Positions 1 to 4,528 of a stretch of 5,190 bases of DNA are shown piece after piece (position 1 is the stretch's first letter; each line of letters opens with the position of its first letter). This stretch comes from Syntrophobacteria bacterium (GTDB lineage Bacteria > Desulfobacterota > DSWW01): assembly GCA_030145435.1 (NCBI GenBank), contig JAQYVQ010000311.1:1-5190 (forward strand). Direction: 5' to 3'. A model generated the notes under the pieces. The model was not told where the DNA came from, searched no databases, and was given only the letters and a program-made list of their open reading frames with translations. The position numbers and the translations under genes were made by a program.

Positions 1-66
1 GATCTGAAGGATATTCCCGAGATGAATGAATTGCCCAAGAATTTTGTGATTGGAGGTGCCCAATGA
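1..66 (+). CDS. 3' end of an unidentified gene (C-terminal 21 residues)
   Basis: An open frame enters from the left edge and ends at TGA 64-66. It encodes 21 residues ending in LPKNFVIGGAQ. The stop overlaps the ATG of the next gene in an ATGA arrangement at 63-66, and GGAGGTG at 52-58 inside this frame serves as the Shine-Dalgarno of that gene. This is the classic sign of translational coupling within an operon and is the main support for the frame being real. The piece is too short to assign a family, and I do not recognise it. It does not resemble the C-terminus of the DUF1254/DUF1214 protein encoded downstream. Confidence 0.55.
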   Translation, partial: DLKDIPEMNELPKNFVIGGAQ

Positions 67-281
67 TCATGTCAAAGAGAATTGGCGTCTTACTGCTGGC
101 TGGGATCCTCTGGCTTGGCGGGCTCGAATTCGGAGAGTGGCTTGGCGGGCTCGAACTCGGAGGGCCGCTTTCGACCCCCGGCATACACAGCTTCGTCTCG
201 ACTGCCGAAGCCGTAGTCGGGCGTCCAGTATCACCGGTGAGCGTTGCCGGGGTGGCGCGGCGCACATCGAGGCGGAACTGA
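63..281 (+). CDS. small secreted protein of the 'VVGRP-SVAGVARRT' type, possibly 3'-truncated
   Basis: This 72-residue protein starts at ATG 63, six bases after GGAGG (52-56); an in-frame ATG at 69 is a less well spaced alternative. Residues 4-20 form a basic then hydrophobic signal-peptide-like segment (SKRIGVLLLAGILWLGG), and STAEA at 46-50 is a plausible signal peptidase I site. The mature part would be only about 22 residues, carrying VVGRP (51-55) and SVAGVARRTSRR (60-71). From memory, short secreted proteins with this VVGRP/VARRT signature are common uncharacterised neighbours of DUF1254-type genes; I cannot verify this here. The leader is unusually long because of an in-frame 9-residue tandem repeat (17-34). 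The gene is coupled to the gene before it. The stop lies just where IS3-derived sequence begins, so the original C-terminus may be lost. Function unknown. Confidence 0.6.
   Translation: MIMSKRIGVLLLAGILWLGGLEFGEWLGGLELGGPLSTPGIHSFVSTAEAVVGRPVSPVSVAGVARRTSRRN
111..164 (+). repeat. 27-bp tandem duplication inside the small secreted protein gene
   Basis: Two adjacent 27-base units, 111-137 and 138-164, match at 25 of 27 positions. They are in frame and encode WLGGLEFGE and WLGGLELGG. The unit length is a multiple of three, so the duplication lengthens the leader without breaking the frame. Both differences change an amino acid (F to L, E to G). Confidence 0.9.
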
Positions 282-577
282 GCAGTTGGCGTATCCTGTA
301 GTATGTCTGGGATGAAATGCTCTTCTGGGGGATCGTTCAGGCGATCCTCCAAGGGAGCGGCATAGAGGGACCGTTCCTGGTTGTAGAATTGGAAATAATT
401 ATCGATCCCTCGTCTGGCTTCTGCCACACTGTCGTAGGCTTTGAAATACACCTCTTCATAGTTCAAGGTACGCCACACCCGTTTGATGAAGACATTGTCG
501 ATCCATCGACCCTTGCCATCCATGCTGATTTGGATGCCTGCATGTTTGAGAGCCTTCCAGCGCGGACTGTCAAGGTA
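282..577 (-). mobile_element. IS3-family transposase (OrfB) remnant, C-terminal fragment, inactive
   Basis: Read on the minus strand from 577 downward, the frame gives SPRWKALKHAGIQ, ISMDGKGRWIDN, VFIKRVWRTLNYEEVYFKAY, SVAEARRGIDNYF and QFYNQER. This is the conserved C-terminal part of the IS3-family integrase-type (DDE) transposase. Recognisable homology covers about 365-577. From 365 down to 282 the frame stays open but no longer follows the family: the usual RPHQ-L-GY-TP segment is missing or altered after NQER. The catalytic domain upstream is absent and an in-frame TAG lies at 590-592. The third catalytic acid, expected as E in the family's FIE-R-W motif, is lysine here (codon at 484-482). 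The element cannot encode a working transposase. It separates the small secreted protein gene from the DUF1254 gene and probably marks an old insertion followed by deletion. No intact pair of terminal inverted repeats was found. Confidence 0.85.
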
Positions 578-627
578 TAACCGCGCCGACTATTCCAACG
601 TTAACAGACTCCAGAAGGAGAAATGTA

Positions 628-2232
628 ATGAGTTGGAAGAGAAAACCACTCAAGGACGCCTCATTTGCAGTATCAGCCCTGTTCGCGATTGTGCTGCTCG
701 CGACCTCGTCATTCCTGACAACCGCTTCTGCAGAAGAACCGACGCCTGGATACAACAACAAGATCCCCGAGTCGATCCTGACGCCGCATGACTTGAAGAC
801 GAGAATCGGCACTTTCAAGTACTTCGATGGGATCCCCACCCCAGAAACCGCCGACGCGATCTACAACCACCTCGACTACATCCGCGGCGTCGAGACGTTT
901 TTGAACGGTCTTCCCGCAGCCTCGCTGGAGGCCATTCGGCGCGGGCAGGCGAGCCTAGGTCTCAAGAATTCCAATCAAGTCTTGATCTTCGATGAACTGA
1001 TGGACAGCAACTCGCTGTTTCTTACCGGCAATACTGATACCGTCTACGTCTGTGCCTTTCTCGATTTGAAAAAGGATGGGCCAACCGTCATCGACGTACC
1101 CGCTGGGAGCGGCCCAGGAACAGCCAACGATGCGTTCTTCCGATTCGTAACCGACACCGGCCCTCCGGGTCCCGACAGGGGCAAGGGAGGCAAGTACCTG
1201 ATCCTTCCGCCCGATTACGATGGAGAGCTCGATCCTCCTGTCGGCGGCATGGAAGCGGAGGTCGAGGGACAAAAGTATTTCGTCTCCAAGTCCACCAGCT
1301 GGGTGAACTGGTACATCGCGCGAGGTTTCCTTAAAGACGGTAAGCCGGACTTCTCTAGCCAACTGTTCCGAAATGGCCTGAAGATTTACCCTCTCGCCAA
1401 AGCAGCTAACCCGCCAAAGATGCAGTTCCTCAACGGGTCGGGGAAGGCATTCAATACCATTGGTTCCAACGACTTCAACTTCTTCGAAGAGCTACATGCC
1501 GTCATTGACCGCGAGCCAATCGAAATGCTGGAACCCCAGTTGCGCGGGCTTTACGCTTCCATTGGCATCCAGAAAGGCAAGCCGTTTGCCCCAGATGAGC
1601 GTATGAAGGAGATCCTGACCAAAGCGGTGGAGGTGGGTAACGCGACAGCTCGTACGATGCTCTGGTACGAGCGCGATAAATCGGCATTCCTTTACGAGGG
1701 TAGCCATTGGAAGAGGGGCTTCGTAGGCGGGTCCTATGAGTACCTCAAGGATGAGGGCATGGGCGGGCGCAATCTGGATGCGCGTGCCTTTTTCTATTAC
1801 TTTGCAACCGTCAACACGCCAGCGATGACTTGGAAGCTAATCGGCAAGGGGTCGCAATACGCCTGGGGCTATCTGGATTCGCAGGGGACCTACCTCGACG
1901 GCGGCAAGAACTACAAGCTCAACCTCCCCAAGAATCCCCCTGCCGAGAAGTTCATTTCGATTGTCGTCTATGACCCGCAGACACGATCCCAACTCCAGAG
2001 CGACCAGCCCTATCCCAGTAAGAACAATGTGCGCGACAAGGACACGTTGATCTTCAACGACGACGGGTCATTCGATCTGTACTTCGGTCCCACGGCACCC
2101 AAGGGGAAAGAAGCGAACTGGATCCAGACGGTTCCTAAGAAGGGCTGGTTCTGCGTCTTGCGACTTTACAGCCCAACCGAGGCCTGGTTCGACAAGACCT
2201 GGCGGCCCGGCGAGATTGAATTGGTGAAGTGA
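628..2232 (+). CDS. secreted DUF1254/DUF1214 domain protein
   Basis: This 534-residue protein starts at ATG 628, seven bases after AGAAGGAG (613-620). Residues 1-35 are a signal peptide: basic start (KRK), hydrophobic core at about 13-32, and cleavage after ASA at 33-35, so it is predicted to be exported to the periplasm. The N-terminal DUF1254 domain covers roughly 63-210, with TPETADAIYNHLDYIRG (71-87) and NTDTVY (135-140). The C-terminal DUF1214 domain covers about 400-525, with GKGSQYAWGY (406-415), YLDGGKNYKL, IVVYDPQTRS, DLYFGP, NWIQTVP and the closing GWFCVLRLY...WFDKTWRPGEIE (from 506). Domain order and length fit the full-length family, so the gene looks intact. The biochemical role of these domains is not established as far as I know. 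The IS3 remnant lies just upstream, so the gene may have lost its original promoter or operon link; I saw no convincing promoter between 578 and 612. Confidence 0.95.
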   Translation: MSWKRKPLKDASFAVSALFAIVLLATSSFLTTASAEEPTPGYNNKIPESILTPHDLKTRIGTFKYFDGIPTPETADAIYNHLDYIRGVETFLNGLPAASLEAIRRGQASLGLKNSNQVLIFDELMDSNSLFLTGNTDTVYVCAFLDLKKDGPTVIDVPAGSGPGTANDAFFRFVTDTGPPGPDRGKGGKYLILPPDYDGELDPPVGGMEAEVEGQKYFVSKSTSWVNWYIARGFLKDGKPDFSSQLFRNGLKIYPLAKAANPPKMQFLNGSGKAFNTIGSNDFNFFEELHAVIDREPIEMLEPQLRGLYASIGIQKGKPFAPDERMKEILTKAVEVGNATARTMLWYERDKSAFLYEGSHWKRGFVGGSYEYLKDEGMGGRNLDARAFFYYFATVNTPAMTWKLIGKGSQYAWGYLDSQGTYLDGGKNYKLNLPKNPPAEKFISIVVYDPQTRSQLQSDQPYPSKNNVRDKDTLIFNDDGSFDLYFGPTAPKGKEANWIQTVPKKGWFCVLRLYSPTEAWFDKTWRPGEIELVK

Positions 2233-2262
2233 GCTCAATGGATAACAGCTAATCGGGTAGCC

Positions 2263-2279
2263 GGGGGTCTCTAACCCCC
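2263..2279 (+). other. GC-rich hairpin shortly after the DUF1254 gene
   Basis: GGGGGT (2263-2268) and ACCCCC (2274-2279) form a perfect six-base stem with a five-base loop, starting about 30 bases after the DUF1254 stop. No T-run follows on either strand, so it is not a standard intrinsic terminator. It is the first of several strong inverted repeats packed into 2263-2312. It could be a folded RNA end or part of a mobile-element end. Confidence 0.5.
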
Positions 2280-2293
2280 AGCCCCCACACCAC

Positions 2294-2311
2294 CCCGCAT
2301 GCGGGTCCGCA
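2294..2311. repeat. overlapping palindromes CCCGCATGCGGG and TGCGGGTCCGCA
   Basis: CCCGCATGCGGG (2294-2305) is a perfect 12-base palindrome. It overlaps TGCGGGTCCGCA (2300-2311), whose TGCGG and CCGCA arms flank a two-base centre. The two foldings share bases and exclude each other. Together with the 2263-2279 hairpin and the C-rich linker between them, they give a compact structured block of about 50 bases. It ends almost exactly where recognisable L,D-transpeptidase coding sequence begins. I have a recollection of similar GCATGCGGGTCCGCAC blocks dispersed in many bacterial genomes next to mobile elements, but cannot confirm it here. Confidence 0.6.
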
Positions 2312-2313
2312 CA

Positions 2314-2445
2314 GGATGGGGAAGGTTTTCCTTCATCGCCCAGCGGTTCAACTGGACAAGGGGATGCGTCGCCTTGAGTAACAACGACATGGACGCTGTA
2401 TGGGAGGCTGTGGATGCGGGAACACCGATCGAGATCAGGCCCTAA
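2314..2445 (+). pseudogene. L,D-transpeptidase (YkuD family), C-terminal fragment only
   Basis: The frame ending at TAA 2443-2445 encodes GWGRFSFIAQRFNWTRG, then CVALSNNDMDAVW, then EAVDAGTPIEIRP. This matches the C-terminal end of YkuD-domain L,D-transpeptidases, which cross-link peptidoglycan or anchor proteins to it in the periplasm. The family signature around the catalytic cysteine reads W-T-x-G-C-[IV]-A-[VL]-[TS]-N, followed by D/E-M-D-x-[IV]-W and GTPIEIRP, and all of it is present. The catalytic Cys codon is at 2365-2367. The rest of the catalytic domain, including the conserved His region, and any signal peptide are missing. Upstream, the frame runs into the palindromic block, where ATG 2299 would give a 48-residue ORF with no Shine-Dalgarno; a stop sits at 2272-2274. 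I therefore read it as a gene cut off at its 5' side rather than a functional small gene. Confidence 0.85.
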
Positions 2446-2451
2446 AGGTTC

Positions 2452-2488
2452 GACTACAGATATATCCAACCGTGGGAGTCTTGTAGTC
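2452..2488 (+). promoter_or_regulatory. inverted repeat GACTACA...TGTAGTC just ahead of the lipoprotein ribosome-binding site
   Basis: GACTACA (2452-2458) and TGTAGTC (2482-2488) are perfect seven-base inverted arms with a 23-base spacer. The second arm ends one base before the Shine-Dalgarno (2490-2496). In mRNA this would place a stem directly against the ribosome-binding site; in DNA it could be an operator. No T-run follows, so it is not an intrinsic terminator. Function is inferred only from position. Confidence 0.35.
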
Positions 2489-2489
2489 A

Positions 2490-2496
2490 AAGGAGG
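2490..2496 (+). promoter_or_regulatory. strong Shine-Dalgarno that fixes the lipoprotein start at 2502
   Basis: AAGGAGG at 2490-2496, within a longer AAAGGAGGTGA, is nearly a full complement of the 16S rRNA tail and lies five bases before ATG 2502. An in-frame GTG at 2496-2498 sits inside this site, so it should not be taken as the start. Confidence 0.8.
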
Positions 2497-2501
2497 TGAA
2501 C

Positions 2502-2762
2502 ATGCCATTCCATAAAGGTAGGGTCCGATTGGGTTTCGTTATCATTGGGCTGTTCTTTACGACAGTGGGCTCCGCGGGTTGCAGCAGACTCGGTCCTGTT
2601 TCTATCAGCGAGGAGAGAGCTGCATACAAGGAAGCGATCACCCAAACCGACCACGTGCAGATGCTGATGTCGATCGTCAGGGGTCGCTTCGCCGAAACCT
2701 ATGATATGCTCGCTTTGACCGCAGTGGCAGCGAACATCCGAACTGTTCGCGATTGCGCTTGA
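2502..2762 (+). pseudogene. lipoprotein gene, N-terminal fragment (truncated)
   Basis: From ATG 2502 the frame encodes 86 residues. The N-terminus is a basic then hydrophobic leader (RVRLGFVIIGLFFTTVG) ending in SAGC, an approximate lipobox with Cys 25 as the predicted lipidated residue, so the product would be a membrane-anchored lipoprotein. The sequence after it, GPVSISEERAAYKEAI, TQTDHVQMLMSIVRGRF and LTAVAANIR, resembles the start of much longer bacterial lipoproteins (several hundred residues) with a '(R)-AYNEAI...N-QQMLL-IVR-RY' pattern. This is recalled, not searched. The frame then ends quickly at TGA 2760-2762 after TVRDCA. The next frame stays open from 2731 to TAG 2845-2847 and reads SELFAIALEGPKETTLSTN, which may be displaced coding sequence. 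A frameshift or internal deletion near 2735-2750 is the simplest explanation. The Shine-Dalgarno is intact, so a short lipopeptide could still be made. Confidence 0.65.
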
Positions 2763-2890
2763 GGGGCCCAAGGAGACGACGCTCAGCACAAACATAAGAC
2801 GCAAGAGTCTGTTTCTTCTTGTGCCTTTCACTCCGACCCGTCGATAGCTCCCAGTGCTGTCCGGGCGTCCCTGCACCCAGATGTGACGGG
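2763..2890. other. short intergenic stretch between convergent genes
   Basis: This 128-base gap separates the truncated lipoprotein frame from the 3' end of the minus-strand VWA-OmpA gene. The part up to 2847 is open in a different plus-strand frame, as expected if it is residual lipoprotein coding DNA. I saw no hairpin followed by a T-run on either strand, so no intrinsic terminator is called for the convergent transcripts. Confidence 0.4.
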
Positions 2891-3982
2891 TTACTCGAGA
2901 CCAACGGCAATCTCTGCGCGACGGTTTAGTCTCCGGCCCTTTTCTGTTTCGTTGGATGCCGTCGGATTGAGATTCCCGTACCACATGATGACCATCCGGC
3001 TGTCGTCGATGCCGTGGTTATCTTTCAGGTAGTCGGCCACACTTCCGGCCCGTCTGTGCGACAATTTCATGTTGTATTCGGCTGCGCCCGTGTTGTCGGC
3101 ATACCCGTTGATCACGACATAGCTGCCAGGATTCGCATTGACGAATTTCCCGACCTTATCCAATTGCTCCTTGTATTCATCGGGGACCGTCTCGTTGTCG
3201 AACCCAAAGAGGATGTCTTCGCCCTTGACGCCTACGACCTTCTCCTCGGTTGCCGTTACGAGCTCTTTTTGCGAATTGACAACGAAGAGGGCTCTGGAGG
3301 TGTAACTCGGCCGCTTTACGTAGGTAATGAAAGGGATGACCCTCGAGCATTCGTTCACATCCGCAATTCGCTGCAGGGTCTTTTCGGCCTTCTTCTCCTC
3401 GGCTGTGCTCAGGATGTAGAAACAGACGTTGTATTTCTGGGCAATCTCTTCCGCCTGATCCCAAGGCCACTTGAATTGCCTGTCGTGATTAAACTTTCCG
3501 TCCGAGAAGAGAAACACAGCGGTTCGGCCCGAGAGACCTGCCAGAATCGGGTCGAGGTTGTGGAGCGCCTTTTGCAGGGGCGTTCCCCCACCTGCTTCCT
3601 TGGGCAGCTGGTCGATTGCAAGCAGCAGCTGTTCCCGGTTAAAGGGCTGCACTGGGTAGAGCTCCTTCCAGGGGGTGAAGAGATAGAGGCCGAAATTGTA
3701 CCCCAGATCAGGAACCCACCCCATCCTTTCCGTGAGGACTCCCCTGAGTGCTTCGAGTCTCGTCATCTCTGTGCCTTCAAGGGGGTTGCGCATCGAACCG
3801 GATGTGTCAAACAGAAAGATAGCATTGTCTGCAGCCTTCACCAGATGTTCAACCGTGACGGTCTTCTGTTGGAAGTCTTCTTCCGTTATGATCTCCAGGG
3901 CCGACACCTGTGTCGCGATAAACCCAAACACGGCCACGGCGAGAACCACTCCCGTCAGGCTTCCAAGAGCTTTCGTCTGCAT
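2891..3982 (-). CDS. secreted von Willebrand factor A domain protein with C-terminal OmpA (peptidoglycan-binding) domain
   Basis: A 363-residue protein. The start at ATG 3982 is chosen because AAGGAGG lies six bases before it and a signal peptide follows directly; an upstream in-frame ATG at 4252 would add 90 residues with no leader. Residues 1-28 are the signal peptide (hydrophobic core 7-24, cleavage after VSA). A VWA domain spans about 53-215 with the metal-ion-dependent adhesion motif D59-T-S61-G-S63, a threonine at 134 in GGGTPL, and D161 in FSDG. An OmpA C-terminal domain spans about 258-360, with GYADNTGAAEYN (293-304), LSHRRA (307-312) and GRRLNRRAEI (349-358). OmpA domains of this kind bind peptidoglycan non-covalently, and VWA domains mediate metal-dependent protein contacts. 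The inferred role is a periplasmic or outer-membrane-associated scaffold tied to the cell wall. The gene looks intact and is divergent from the DUF481 gene. Partners are not evident in the window. Confidence 0.95.
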   Translation of the reverse strand: MQTKALGSLTGVVLAVAVFGFIATQVSALEIITEEDFQQKTVTVEHLVKAADNAIFLFDTSGSMRNPLEGTEMTRLEALRGVLTERMGWVPDLGYNFGLYLFTPWKELYPVQPFNREQLLLAIDQLPKEAGGGTPLQKALHNLDPILAGLSGRTAVFLFSDGKFNHDRQFKWPWDQAEEIAQKYNVCFYILSTAEEKKAEKTLQRIADVNECSRVIPFITYVKRPSYTSRALFVVNSQKELVTATEEKVVGVKGEDILFGFDNETVPDEYKEQLDKVGKFVNANPGSYVVINGYADNTGAAEYNMKLSHRRAGSVADYLKDNHGIDDSRMVIMWYGNLNPTASNETEKGRRLNRRAEIAVGLE

Positions 3983-3988
3983 CTCATA

Positions 3989-3995
3989 CCTCCTT
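3989..3995 (-). promoter_or_regulatory. Shine-Dalgarno that fixes the VWA-OmpA start at 3982
   Basis: The minus strand reads AAGGAGGTATGAGATG from 3995 to 3980, putting AAGGAGG six bases before the ATG of the signal peptide. An out-of-frame ATG at 3987 lies between them. This site favours the shorter protein over the one starting at 4252. Confidence 0.85.
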
Positions 3996-4049
3996 GTCTC
4001 AATTCCTAAGCTTTTCTGCGCCTCTCTCGAAATCATATATGGCTCTTCC

Positions 4050-4086
4050 GGCAGGCCGGTGTGGTATCCGGCATCATTTGCCTGCC
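4050..4086 (-). promoter_or_regulatory. nested hairpin in the likely 5' leader of the VWA-OmpA gene
   Basis: On the minus strand, GGCAG (4086-4082) pairs with CTGCC (4054-4050), and inside it GCCGG (4072-4068) pairs with CCGGC (4059-4055) around an eight-base loop ATACCACA. A nine-base one-sided bulge separates the two stems. It lies about 70-105 bases before the VWA-OmpA ATG, so it would sit in the mRNA leader if transcription starts upstream of 4086. It does not match a riboswitch I recognise. Confidence 0.35.
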
Positions 4087-4288
4087 TAATCGAAATTCCT
4101 CTCTGTGGGGCCGCCATCTTGCCTTTTCTGTAAGCGCCCTCCCCTTTGGTACGTTCGATGCTGCCAGTCAAAAAGTGTCGCAAAAGAAATTTCGGGGGAG
4201 AGTACCTCTGCGTCCTGGTGAGAATCAGCGGAAGAGCCTCGGGGATGCCCAACCCTTGAGACGTTCTTCTCAGAGACCGACTAACTTA

Positions 4289-4301
4289 CTAATTATATTA
4301 G
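4289..4301. repeat. AT-rich palindrome CTAAT-TAT-ATTAG
   Basis: Perfect five-base inverted arms flank TAT in the divergent intergenic region. The minus-strand reading contains TATAAT but has no good -35 hexamer at 16-18 bases. It may be a regulator-binding site or chance in an AT-rich stretch. Confidence 0.3.
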
Positions 4302-4313
4302 AGAAACCTGGAG

Positions 4314-4332
4314 GCGTTACATATTGTTACGC
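4314..4332. promoter_or_regulatory. near-palindrome GCGTTAC-ATATT-GTTACGC
   Basis: Seven-base arms pair at six of seven positions around ATATT, and the inner part also forms a direct repeat GTTAC-ATATT-GTTAC. Its size and placement between divergent genes suit a dimeric repressor or activator site. It begins 12 bases after the AT-rich palindrome ends. No regulator can be named. Confidence 0.3.
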
Positions 4333-4391
4333 ATTCGCTTAGCTCGCAAGACCCGCGAACAAGGTTAATATCACAAGCAGCTCACCTCCCA

Positions 4392-4421
4392 GCGGGGTGT
4401 CTCCCCCTCCCCCTCCCCCGC
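4392..4421. repeat. C-rich tract with three C5 runs (G-rich on the minus strand)
   Basis: Three runs of five C lie at 4403-4407, 4409-4413 and 4415-4419, separated by single T. On the minus strand this gives three G5 runs with one-base loops. GCGGGG (4392-4397) and CCCCGC (4416-4421) also form a perfect six-base stem. The tract could adopt a quadruplex or a hairpin about 25-55 bases upstream of the DUF481 promoter -35 box. Confidence 0.6.
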
Positions 4422-4445
4422 GGCAAGCACAGCATGCGAGGAGGC

Positions 4446-4475
4446 TTGACAGGCCCTGTCGCAAGGTGGTACGGT
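4446..4475 (+). promoter_or_regulatory. probable sigma70-type promoter for the DUF481 gene
   Basis: A perfect TTGACA lies at 4446-4451. After 18 bases comes TACGGT (4470-4475), which keeps T, A and the final T of the -10 consensus, preceded by TG at 4467-4468 as in extended -10 promoters. Transcription would start near 4482, leaving a leader of about 47 bases before ATG 4529. The -10 box is weak, so confidence is moderate. Confidence 0.45.
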
Positions 4476-4528
4476 CCGGCCATCTGGATCGGATTCTATT
4501 CGCTGAAACCCTGGATTCGGACCGACCG

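Larger units (their letters stand above)
3983..4528. other. divergent intergenic region between VWA-OmpA and DUF481 genes
   Basis: About 550 bases lie between the two divergent starts. No convincing gene was found; frames that run through it lack signals or family resemblance. It contains a nested hairpin in the VWA-OmpA leader (4050-4086), an AT-rich palindrome (4289-4301), a near-palindrome with a GTTAC direct repeat (4314-4332), a C-rich tract (4392-4421) and a probable sigma70-type promoter for DUF481 (4446-4475). I found no good promoter for the VWA-OmpA gene: TTGACT on the minus strand at 4171-4166 has no acceptable -10 box. Confidence 0.6.

Noticed and set aside
1..589. A long minus-strand frame open from 589 to the left edge, continuing the IS3 frame through the small gene.
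   Set aside because: Past about 365 the translation loses family resemblance, and over 63-281 it becomes a low-complexity Ser/Pro antisense of the small gene. Treated as a chance open frame, not a transposase fusion.
2263..2285. Intrinsic terminator of the DUF1254 gene.
   Set aside because: The stem is strong but no T-run follows on either strand.
2299..2445. A 48-codon ORF from ATG 2299 as a functional small gene.
   Set aside because: There is no Shine-Dalgarno, the ATG sits inside a palindrome, and the product is just the end of a much larger enzyme lacking most of its active site.
3014..4009. A 331-codon plus-strand open frame opposite the VWA-OmpA gene.
   Set aside because: It is the antisense of a well-supported gene with recognisable domains; its translation shows no signal or motif.
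4026..4130. A c-di-GMP (GEMM) riboswitch in the VWA-OmpA leader, suggested by GGCAGGCAAATG.
   Set aside because: The remaining conserved GEMM arms and loop sequences are not present.
4143..4171. Promoter for the VWA-OmpA gene based on TTGACT on the minus strand.
   Set aside because: No acceptable -10 hexamer occurs at 15-19 bases spacing.
3983..4252. A 90-residue N-terminal extension of the VWA-OmpA protein from ATG 4252.
   Set aside because: It has no leader-like character and would bury a clear signal peptide, and ATG 3982 has a near-perfect Shine-Dalgarno at ideal spacing.
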